Of a stretch of DNA of 12,762 nt, positions 6,959 to 12,762 are shown piece by piece. Below the pieces are notes generated by a model, which made no database searches, was not told the origin of the DNA, and was given only the letters and a program-made list of their open reading frames with translations. Source of the stretch: an uncultured Mucilaginibacter sp. Its GTDB lineage: Bacteria; Bacteroidota; Bacteroidia; Sphingobacteriales; Sphingobacteriaceae. Made by a program: the position numbers and the translations under genes. Position 1 is the first letter of the stretch, and each line of letters starts with the position of its first letter. The stretch spans positions 1-12,762 of the forward strand of contig NZ_CAMLOV010000158.1 of assembly GCF_946481715.1 (NCBI RefSeq), written 5' to 3'.

Positions 6959-8257
6959 CTACCTGGCCACCGGATCGGTCATCATGGTATTGGTATCGAA
7001 CGAGTGGATAACCAGCCGGTTATCGCTGTTGCGGGTGAAGTAATTAACCGCCCAGTTAAAAAACACGATAGATTTATTGCTGAAACCCGCCAGCGACAGC
7101 AAGTGCACAAACATCCACAATATCCAGGCAAAAAATCCCTGGAACTTTAATTTCTTTAAATCGGCCACCGCCTTGTTGCGGCCAACAGTTGCCATAGTAC
7201 CCAGGTCGTTATACTTAAATGCCGTGGTTGGCTTATTATTTATAATACATATAATATTCTTAGCCAAATGTTTACCCTGTTGCAAAGCAACCTGCGCTAC
7301 ACCCGGGAAACCATTTGGATTAGCCTCGCTTACAACCGACGAAACATCGCCAATGGCAAATACATTTTGGTAGCCTTTTACCCGGTTTATCTCATCGGTT
7401 TGGATGCGGCCGCCTTTGGCAATAGCTTCGGGCAGCAGGCCTTCAGGCATTTCGCCGCGTACGCCGGCTGCCCAGAAAACACTGCGGGTTTTGATATCTA
7501 CGCCGTTGTCTATCTTCAGGATATCGCCGTTATAACTTGATACATGCACGCCGTTATAAATAAAAACACCCATATCCGTTAGGAATTTCCCCGCTTTGGC
7601 AGAGGCTTGTTCGGACATAGCGCCGAGCACCCTATCCTTTCCTTCCACTAAATATACCTTCATGTCCTCTTTGCAAAGCCCCGGGTAATCTTTACAAAGT
7701 ACATACTTGCGCAGTTCGGCAATAGCGCCGGAAAGCTCCACCCCTGTTGGTCCGCCGCCTACCACCACAAAGGTCAGAAGTGCTTCGCGTTCTACGGCAT
7801 CAAATGTAACAAGCGCTTTCTCGAGATTTTGAATAATGAGACTGCGCACGTTCAGGGCCTCGGCAATGTTTTTCATCGGGAGCGTGTAATGCTCCAGTTC
7901 TTTGTTGCCGAAATAGTTGGTATTGGCGCCGGTGGCAATCACCAGGTAGTCATAATGGATATCGCCTATATTGGCGGTAACTATTTTTGCTTCGGTATCT
8001 ATCTTTTGCACTTCGGCTAAATGGAAAGTAAAATTCTTTTGCCTGCTAAAGATCCGCCTGATGGGAAAACCTATCGAATCGCCCTCGAGTGCTCCCGTGG
8101 CAACCTGGTAAAGCAGTGGCTGAAAGGTATGGTAGTTGTGCTTATCCAACAGTAAAACCTCAACCGGCGCGTGTTTTAATTTTTTGGCCAGCTGTATGCC
8201 TGCAAAACCACCGCCAATAATGAGTACGCGGGGCCTTGCCTGATGTTTTTTATCCAT
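6959..8257 (-). CDS. ndh: Type II NADH:quinone oxidoreductase (NDH-2)
   Basis: NDH-2 is a single-subunit flavoenzyme on the inner face of the membrane that passes electrons from NADH to quinone without pumping protons. The protein has the FAD site VLIIGGGFAG (11-20), the NAD(H) site VVVGGGPTGVELSG (164-177) with Glu174, the second FAD contact AIGDVSS (301-307), and AQVALQQGKH (321-330), matching the AQxAxQ quinone-site motif. Residues 374-402 form a hydrophobic or amphipathic stretch (FFAWILWMFVHLLSLAGF) fit for membrane attachment. I chose the ATG at 8257 (432 residues, MDKKHQARPR). An upstream in-frame TTG at 8278 would add 7 residues but lies inside a dyad and is a weaker start. The gene heads a likely two-gene unit with the antiporter. 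Confidence 0.93.
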   Translation of the reverse strand: MDKKHQARPRVLIIGGGFAGIQLAKKLKHAPVEVLLLDKHNYHTFQPLLYQVATGALEGDSIGFPIRRIFSRQKNFTFHLAEVQKIDTEAKIVTANIGDIHYDYLVIATGANTNYFGNKELEHYTLPMKNIAEALNVRSLIIQNLEKALVTFDAVEREALLTFVVVGGGPTGVELSGAIAELRKYVLCKDYPGLCKEDMKVYLVEGKDRVLGAMSEQASAKAGKFLTDMGVFIYNGVHVSSYNGDILKIDNGVDIKTRSVFWAAGVRGEMPEGLLPEAIAKGGRIQTDEINRVKGYQNVFAIGDVSSVVSEANPNGFPGVAQVALQQGKHLAKNIICIINNKPTTAFKYNDLGTMATVGRNKAVADLKKLKFQGFFAWILWMFVHLLSLAGFSNKSIVFFNWAVNYFTRNSDNRLVIHSFDTNTMMTDPVAR

Positions 8258-8270
8258 AGCTATGTATAAG

Positions 8271-8296
8271 GGCGGCAAATTAATAATTAAACCGCC
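8271..8296. promoter_or_regulatory. Imperfect dyad just upstream of ndh
   Basis: GGCGG at 8271-8275 and CCGCC at 8292-8296 flank AT-rich sequence in which AATT (8278-8281 and 8286-8289) can also pair. The dyad ends 13 bp before the ndh ATG, so it could be an operator or a leader hairpin limiting ribosome access. It covers the alternative TTG start. No known regulator consensus is recognised. Confidence 0.4.
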
Positions 8297-8387
8297 GGTT
8301 TGTGTTTAGCTTTAACAGGATAAATTAAATATGTGTTTTTAATGGCAGTGTTTTTATCGTGGAATATACTTTGCCTGGACAAAAACG

Positions 8388-8416
8388 AAGCCGGAAAAAG
8401 GTGATTTTTCCGGCTT
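8388..8416 (-). terminator. Rho-independent terminator of the blaI-M56 operon
   Basis: A perfect 12-bp stem (AAGCCGGAAAAA / TTTTTCCGGCTT) closes a 5-base loop. Read on the minus strand, the hairpin is followed by cgtttttg, a T-run. It starts about 30 bases after the stop of the M56 peptidase gene. On the + strand it is followed by only tgcaattt, so it serves mainly the minus-strand genes. Confidence 0.85.
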
Positions 8417-8446
8417 TGCAATTTCCTTTCTTAGCTTCTAAAAACG

Positions 8447-10627
8447 TTATATCTTTTCATAGAACTTATAAAAGTACTCAGGATTTTTAACACCATAATC
8501 TTTTATGTTGTTACTTACGGCAACCCAGTCGTTAACGGTATACTCCTTTGCACCTGTTTTTACTTCGTGCACAAAACGCAGCCATACATGATCACCGGCG
8601 GCTATGTTTTTTACCGTCGGTGCCGATGGTTTGAGGTTGAATTTTATCCTGTAACCATTTGCCACCTCTACTACAGCGCTCTTCCAGTTACCGTTGGGAT
8701 ATTTCTGCACATCGGTTACTTTGCCATCGGTAAAACGTACGCGGTTAGCTTCGTATAGGAAAGCGTATTGAGGGATTTCCTCCTTTTCGGCCTGGAAAAC
8801 GACTTTGCCGCCTTTGGTAATGGTTTCCGGCGAGATGGTCAATGGCGAGTCATTTCCATACACGCACATAGCTACTTTAATTTCTACTTCATCTCCCGGC
8901 TGTACCAAACCTTCTATGGCCTTGTATTTGCCTCCAGCTTGCAAGACAAACTCATCACCACCCTGCGTTACTTTATACCCTTTAAGGTGGCCGGCAAACA
9001 TGTTGGGGTAAGTGGTATCTGCCTTACCAACTACTTTAAAAGTAAGCGCTTTGGCCGATACCCTTTGTGAGGCGGCCCGGTCGTGTTTTCCCTGTGCAGA
9101 ATTATGATAATCCTCAAATGTTTTACGGTCGGGGTATACCCGCTTACCATTTCGCCATATCTTTTGGCGGTATTTTGCTGTATCGATATCAAAGTAATAA
9201 AAGGTTTCATAATTGCTATAATCAGCCTTAATAAGGTGCGGGTTACTTTTTACCGGGGCAACCGAGTATGATTTTGGCTTGAATTGTTTCACCAGTTCTT
9301 CCACCTCTTTCACCTCCGACTCGGGGTAAGCTTTGCCGCCTATCAGAAAAACAACCTTCTCGCCTACTTTAAACTCGCTCGACATGGTACCCTTCCCCGG
9401 CAATTTTACCATGCCTTCTTCGTAAAGGTTTCCGCTTTCACTAGTTAGTTGCAACCTGGTAAAGAACTGGTTTTGCGGTACAGCGGCTTTTTTGGCAAGG
9501 TTTTCCCTTTCAATAGGGGTTTGGTACGTGATCTTTTGATTTTTTGTTTGAATAATTACAAGGCCATCTTTTAATTTATCGCCATACTTTTTGTATTCGG
9601 CCCTTACAACCGGCGGGTTAAAAGTAGTTGTGGTTATTACGCACTTACCACTAATTTTGTATAGGATATCATCGGGGTAGCTTTTGCCGTCTATCAATAC
9701 TAAGGGATGCGGCCCCATCCCGCTCAGGTCGTTTATAACACTCAATTTTTCGTCGGACCGTAAGTTGGCAAACGCCAGGCAGCTTATCATTACCACTGGC
9801 AAAATAAGCAGGTAAATTATCTTCTTCATATTTGATGTTGGTTTGTTAAATAACATGGCGATACGCTTTTTAAGCGGTACTTTACTAAAACTGTGGAAGA
9901 GATAGCTCTGGCCCGATACGGCCAGCTTAAATAGCAGCTGCGCGTAAATGCCCTTTTCGTCCTCACCGGCCGCAATACGGTCTACCTCAAATTCGTGGTT
10001 CTCTTCTATCGAACGCATGTACAGGTAAGCAAAGGGGTTAAACCAAAGTATTACCTGTACCACACGGGCAACAATCCTATCGGCAGAGTGCATTAGCTTA
10101 ACGTGCAGCATTTCGTGAGCGATGATCTGTTTTATCTCCTCAGGTTCCAATTCGTCCATATCGATAAATATCACGTTGAGGAAAGAACTGTTACCTATCT
10201 TTTTATCGCCTTTAAGCACCCGTACATTGCCTATTTGCATAAGTTTTTTACGCTTCATCCGGCCGAAAAAAGACATAAGCGTAACTATTAGATGTAGCAC
10301 AGATATTGTAGCTATGGTCATATAGGCCAACTTTACCGCGTTCATCCAATCGAATGGTTGCGTGTTGTTGACGATGTTTACCGCGGGCTCTGCTTGTGTA
10401 ATGGTTTGCATCTTTTGTACATAGATAACAGGCTCCATCATTGGCGAAGGTGCTACAGCGTCGACCGTAAAACTCAATGCCGGTATTACGAAGCTCAACA
10501 GCAGCGAGGCCAGCAAGTACCATCGGTTTACGGTGAAGAAGGTTAACCTCCGCAAAAAGAGGTAGTAGAACGCGTAGAAAATACCGGTGCATGCCGATAC
10601 CTGCAGCAAATAAATTAGTGTTTTCAT
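8447..10627 (-). CDS. M56-family (BlaR1/MecR1-like) membrane metallopeptidase with atypical sensor region
   Basis: This 726-residue membrane protein is a BlaR1-type zinc peptidase that should destroy the adjacent BlaI-like repressor, directly or indirectly, when its signal arrives. Hydrophobic helices lie near residues 5-25, 36-55, 100-121 and 268-288. The zinc site is HEMLH (171-175), with a downstream acidic ligand in EENHEFEVD (208-216). After the last helix come about 440 residues, presumably periplasmic. They do not resemble a beta-lactam-binding transpeptidase domain. They contain two related segments (about 307-362 and 425-486) sharing LIDGK-YP / LIGGK-YP starts and A-Y--Y ends. The first, ending DGLVIIQTK, recalls the TonB-receptor plug. 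A beta-rich tail with two GD-V segments follows (about 527-726). The start overlaps the blaI stop (ATGA), so the two are co-translated. The signal is unknown. Confidence 0.88.
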   Translation of the reverse strand: MKTLIYLLQVSACTGIFYAFYYLFLRRLTFFTVNRWYLLASLLLSFVIPALSFTVDAVAPSPMMEPVIYVQKMQTITQAEPAVNIVNNTQPFDWMNAVKLAYMTIATISVLHLIVTLMSFFGRMKRKKLMQIGNVRVLKGDKKIGNSSFLNVIFIDMDELEPEEIKQIIAHEMLHVKLMHSADRIVARVVQVILWFNPFAYLYMRSIEENHEFEVDRIAAGEDEKGIYAQLLFKLAVSGQSYLFHSFSKVPLKKRIAMLFNKPTSNMKKIIYLLILPVVMISCLAFANLRSDEKLSVINDLSGMGPHPLVLIDGKSYPDDILYKISGKCVITTTTFNPPVVRAEYKKYGDKLKDGLVIIQTKNQKITYQTPIERENLAKKAAVPQNQFFTRLQLTSESGNLYEEGMVKLPGKGTMSSEFKVGEKVVFLIGGKAYPESEVKEVEELVKQFKPKSYSVAPVKSNPHLIKADYSNYETFYYFDIDTAKYRQKIWRNGKRVYPDRKTFEDYHNSAQGKHDRAASQRVSAKALTFKVVGKADTTYPNMFAGHLKGYKVTQGGDEFVLQAGGKYKAIEGLVQPGDEVEIKVAMCVYGNDSPLTISPETITKGGKVVFQAEKEEIPQYAFLYEANRVRFTDGKVTDVQKYPNGNWKSAVVEVANGYRIKFNLKPSAPTVKNIAAGDHVWLRFVHEVKTGAKEYTVNDWVAVSNNIKDYGVKNPEYFYKFYEKI

Positions 10628-10992
10628 TTCTTGATGTTTTTATCGATCATTTCCTGGATTTTTTTGATGTCCTGGTCGCTAAGCTTCTCCTCTTTCACCA
10701 TAAAAGATAAAAGGCTTTCCACCGAGTTGTCAAAATAGCCGGTAAACATTTTTTTGAACGATTCCTTCCGGTACTCTGCCTTGCTGATGGCCGGGAAGTA
10801 CTCATACGTTTTGCCGTAGGCTTTGTAGGCTACGTAGCCCTTCTTTTCCAGCAGGCGCACCACGGATGATATGGTGTTGTATGGCGGCTTAGGCTCATCC
10901 GGCAGGGCATCAATAATATCCTTTACAAAGGCCTTCTTCAGCTTCCATAAAATTTGCATTACGCGTTCTTCGGTACGGGTTAACTCTTCCAT
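10624..10992 (-). CDS. blaI: BlaI/MecI/CopY-family transcriptional repressor
   Basis: The 122-residue protein has the penicillinase-repressor fold. An N-terminal winged helix (residues 1 to about 72) has the recognition segment PYNTISSVVRLLEKKGYV (37-54) and wing YGKTYEYFP (59-67). A C-terminal dimerisation helix region (about 72-122) follows. As I recall S. aureus BlaI, its cleavage site (Asn101-Phe102, within LNFAKNEEL) aligns with LLSFMVKEEKL here, so Ser96-Phe97 is the likely scissile position. Repressors of this type bind dyads over their own promoter, and several dyads lie upstream. The gene is first in a two-gene operon with the M56 peptidase and overlaps it by 4 bp. No beta-lactamase gene is nearby, so its other targets are unknown. 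The symbol denotes family, not proven beta-lactam function. Confidence 0.93.
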   Translation of the reverse strand: MEELTRTEERVMQILWKLKKAFVKDIIDALPDEPKPPYNTISSVVRLLEKKGYVAYKAYGKTYEYFPAISKAEYRKESFKKMFTGYFDNSVESLLSFMVKEEKLSDQDIKKIQEMIDKNIKK

Positions 10993-10996
10993 AAAC

Positions 10997-11028
10997 CAAA
11001 TATATAACTTAGTTTTCAGTTTTACAAC
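10997..11028 (-). promoter_or_regulatory. Bacteroidota-type promoter of blaI
   Basis: On the minus strand, TATATTTG (10997-11004) matches the Bacteroidota -7 element TAnnTTTG exactly. It is preceded by a 20-bp spacer and GTTG (11025-11028), matching the -33 element. Only four bases (gttt) separate the -7 element from the blaI ATG, so transcription would begin at or within a base or two of the start codon. The two boxes and spacing are read directly; the start point is inferred from the consensus. Confidence 0.7.
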
Positions 11029-11046
11029 TATATTTTAAGTTATATA
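11001..11046. promoter_or_regulatory. Inverted repeat bracketing the blaI promoter
   Basis: Perfect 11-bp arms TATATAACTTA (11001-11011) and TAAGTTATATA (11036-11046) are separated by 24 bp. The left arm covers part of the -7 element, and the right arm lies just upstream of the -33 element. This is a good place for a repressor, most simply BlaI itself, to shut the promoter. The sequence is not the TACA/TGTA form known from staphylococci, so the binding protein is inferred. Confidence 0.55.
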
Positions 11047-11073
11047 ATGTATTTTTCAGTTTACGATTGTAAA
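11013..11073. promoter_or_regulatory. Paired TTTTCAGTTT boxes and TTTAC-N4-GTAAA dyad, probable BlaI operator region
   Basis: TTTTCAGTTT occurs at 11013-11022 and again at 11053-11062, exactly 40 bp apart. The second copy runs into the dyad TTTACGATTGTAAA (11060-11073). The first runs into TTTACAACTATATT (11021-11034), which keeps the left half-site but not the right. The dyad resembles BlaI/MecI operators, which carry TAC...GTA half-sites. The first box overlaps the -33 element. Confidence 0.5.
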
Positions 11074-11428
11074 GTACTGATTTAAAGCGAAATAATTTAA
11101 AAACGAAAAGAAAGCAGAAGTGGCGAAGCTAAATGATGGAAGATTGACTGGTGTTTTGTGGCTAAGCTTCGAAATAATTCATAAAACGCTAACTATCTGA
11201 TTGTTGACCAGCATTGGTTAGGCTATTGCTTTGAAGTAGTACCAATAACAGCGTAGATTTTCGCAATAAATCAATTGCGTTTTGCGGGCTTATAGGTAGG
11301 TGCTACAGGGCGATAACAACTAATCAATACGGTTTTAAACAAAGCTTAACGAGTAAATTCAGCAAATTTTAAAATCTGTAAAGCCCATAGCCCCCTAGGC
11401 AGTGCTAATTTGCGTTTTAACCTGAGGC
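11074..11428. other. Gene-free spacer
   Basis: No coding sequence, tRNA or rRNA is recognised between the blaI control region and the stem-loop beyond ppc. Weak short dyads are present (CGAAGCT at 11124-11130 with AGCTTCG at 11165-11171; CGCAA and TTGCG around 11265-11280). The longest open frames are short and look random. A small RNA or an unrecognised regulatory site cannot be excluded. Confidence 0.5.
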
Positions 11429-11475
11429 ATTGCCCTAATAGGCATGACCCATAGGCACATGCATATTAGGGCATT
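11429..11475. repeat. Imperfect 18-bp stem-loop downstream of ppc
   Basis: Positions 11429-11446 and 11458-11475 pair in 16 of 18 places (core TGCCCTAATA / TATTAGGGCA) around an 11-base loop. On the minus strand it begins about 54 bases after the ppc stop and could end or protect that transcript. No T-run follows, so I do not call it a rho-independent terminator. Confidence 0.5.
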
Positions 11476-11528
11476 AGAGTGCAAAGCCCGTTAAGTCTTG
11501 GATAAACCGGATGACAGGAAACAGCTGC

Positions 11529-12762
11529 TTACGCCAAATTTCTCCCGGCATTTACAATACCATATACCGTGCGTATTACCAGTTTATTATAAATACCTAT
11601 AAGTTCCTCATCCTGCGTGTTGTTAAGGCATTGCAGGGCATAGTGCTGTATAATAACCAGCGGCAATACGATTTTCTCGCGGATGGCTATCGAGCGGCGC
11701 TCCACCGGCGATTCTTCCATTAGCACTGCCATACCGGTAAGTTCCAGCAGCAGGGTTTTGGTTAGTTCAAATTCTTCTTTTAAGCTCTTCCAAAATTTAC
11801 CGAATTTCTTGTCCTTTTCGAGGTATGCCGTCACGCGGAAATCGGATTTCGACATAGACATCATACAGTTATCCAGCATGGTTTTAAAGAATCCTGAATT
11901 CTGGTAAAGCACTTTCACTTCTTCCCAGTTTCCGCCGTCTTTCATTTTCTTTAACGCGGTGCCCACGCCGTAAAAACCCGGTATGCTTTGCTTTAGCTGG
12001 CTCCATGATGTTACAAAGCTAATGGCACGCAAGTCTTCCAGTTTTAACTTGGCCGATGCGTTGCGCTTGGTTGGGCGGCTGCTGATGTTTATCTGCGATA
12101 ATAGTTTCAGTGGGCTAAATTTCTCCAGGTACTCTACAAATAACGGATGTTCGCGCAGGGCCAGGAATAAACCATGGCTTGCCTCGGCCATTTCCGCAAT
12201 CAGGGCTTTGTGGCTATCATCAAGCAAATCGTGACGGTTAGGGTGCAAGGCAGAAACCACGCCGGCATTTATCAGCTGTTCGGTATTAAACCTTGCCGTT
12301 TCTACCGAACCGTACTGCGAACTAACAGTTTGACCCTGTATGGTTAGTTCGATATGGTCGTTGGCAATTTCCTTGCCCATTGATGCATAAAAGCGGTGCG
12401 TTTTGCCGCCACCACGGGCAGGCGGACCTCCCCTGCCATCAAAAAATGCCAGATCGATGTCGTATTTACGGGCCATGGCGGTAAGCTCTACCTTGGCTTT
12501 ATAAATACTCCAGTTGGCCATCAGGTAGCCACCGTCTTTGGTGCTATCGCTAAAGCCGAGCATAATGGTTTGCCTGTTACCCCGGCTTTTCAGGTGTTTT
12601 TTATAGAATGGATGTGTGTAAAGTGTCTCCATTACGTTGCCGGCATGTTTAAGATCGTTAACGGTCTCAAACAGCGGCATAAAATCAACGGTAAGCTTAT
12701 CTTTTTTCCAGCCGCTCCATAAAAACAGGTCTATCAGTTGCAAAATATCTGATGCTTGCTGG
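11529..12762 (-). CDS. ppc: Phosphoenolpyruvate carboxylase, C-terminal part (gene runs off the window)
   Basis: PEP carboxylase adds bicarbonate to phosphoenolpyruvate to make oxaloacetate, refilling the TCA cycle; aspartate for argininosuccinate derives from this pool. Only the last 410 residues are present, against about 850-900 in the family. The reading frame is open to the right edge, so there is no start in the window; an in-frame TTG at 12743 is not a real start. Numbered from the window edge, the catalytic loop GFSDSTKDGG is at 69-78, the PEP/bicarbonate-site arginine loop GRGGPPARGGG at 109-119, and the conserved SSRPTKR at 227-233. The protein ends in NAGRNLA, matching the family's C-terminal tail, so the 3' end is intact. 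The catalytic His of the N-terminal half lies outside. Confidence 0.95.
   Translation of the reverse strand, partial: QQASDILQLIDLFLWSGWKKDKLTVDFMPLFETVNDLKHAGNVMETLYTHPFYKKHLKSRGNRQTIMLGFSDSTKDGGYLMANWSIYKAKVELTAMARKYDIDLAFFDGRGGPPARGGGKTHRFYASMGKEIANDHIELTIQGQTVSSQYGSVETARFNTEQLINAGVVSALHPNRHDLLDDSHKALIAEMAEASHGLFLALREHPLFVEYLEKFSPLKLLSQINISSRPTKRNASAKLKLEDLRAISFVTSWSQLKQSIPGFYGVGTALKKMKDGGNWEEVKVLYQNSGFFKTMLDNCMMSMSKSDFRVTAYLEKDKKFGKFWKSLKEEFELTKTLLLELTGMAVLMEESPVERRSIAIREKIVLPLVIIQHYALQCLNNTQDEELIGIYNKLVIRTVYGIVNAGRNLA

Noticed and set aside
8258..8278. Seven-residue N-terminal extension of NDH-2 from a TTG start
   Set aside because: The ATG at 8257 gives a normal distance to the FAD motif, and the TTG falls in a dyad with no ribosome-binding signal.
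10248..10592. 114-residue minus-strand frame within the M56 peptidase gene
   Set aside because: It is a different frame of a gene with clear membrane helices and a zinc motif; the product looks like random composition.
8447..10992. Interpretation of the blaI-M56 pair as a beta-lactam resistance operon
   Set aside because: No beta-lactamase or penicillin-binding protein gene is in the window, and the peptidase lacks a recognisable penicillin-binding sensor.
11124..11171. CGAAGCT / AGCTTCG 7-bp dyad in the ppc-blaI spacer
   Set aside because: The arms are short with a 34-bp gap and no supporting context, so it is expected by chance in a spacer of this size.
1..12762. CRISPR array, integrase, transposase, toxin-antitoxin or phage-defence system
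   Set aside because: No regularly spaced repeats and no such proteins are seen on either strand; the genes are chromosomal metabolism, transport and regulation.

Overview
The window looks like a chromosomal segment of a Bacteroidota bacterium, most likely a member of the Sphingobacteriaceae (Mucilaginibacter or Pedobacter type). The reasons are an argF'-type carbamoyltransferase in the arginine operon instead of an ornithine carbamoyltransferase, a Bacteroidota-style promoter (TTG, 20 bp, TAnnTTTG) in front of blaI, A-rich translation starts mostly without Shine-Dalgarno sequences, an M56 peptidase whose C-terminal part resembles TonB-plug segments, and short dispersed palindromes of a kind common in these genomes. 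The genus is inferred from protein style; no database search was run.

Region 1 (95-4835, + strand) is an arginine-biosynthesis operon: argG, a small cupin gene overlapping both neighbours, argC, argD and argF'. It covers reduction and transamination of the acylated glutamate backbone, carbamoylation of acylornithine, and argininosuccinate synthesis. argA/argJ, argB, the deacylase and argH are not in the window. A REP-like hairpin separates argD from argF'. A PaiB-like FMN-binding protein gene (4898-5509) follows on the same strand.

Region 2 (5510-8446) begins with a 21-bp inverted repeat between convergent genes. Two minus-strand membrane-energetics genes follow: a type II NADH dehydrogenase (6959-8257) and, 45 bp downstream of it, a CPA1/NhaP-type Na+/H+ antiporter (5672-6913). 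They plausibly form an operon linking NADH oxidation with cation/proton exchange.

Region 3 (8388-11073) is a BlaI/BlaR1-like regulatory pair on the minus strand: a winged-helix repressor and an M56 metallopeptidase joined by an ATGA overlap. There is a rho-independent terminator downstream, and upstream a promoter region rich in dyads. The peptidase has no recognisable penicillin-binding sensor; it carries about 440 residues with an internal duplication instead.

Region 4 (11074-12762) is a gene-free spacer with a stem-loop, then the C-terminal 410 residues of phosphoenolpyruvate carboxylase (minus strand, running off the right edge).

Most of the window is ordinary housekeeping sequence. The points most worth a second look are the unusual sensor of the M56 protein, the predicted leaderless and operator-dense blaI promoter, the cupin embedded in the arginine operon, and the substrate-determining residue of ArgF'.
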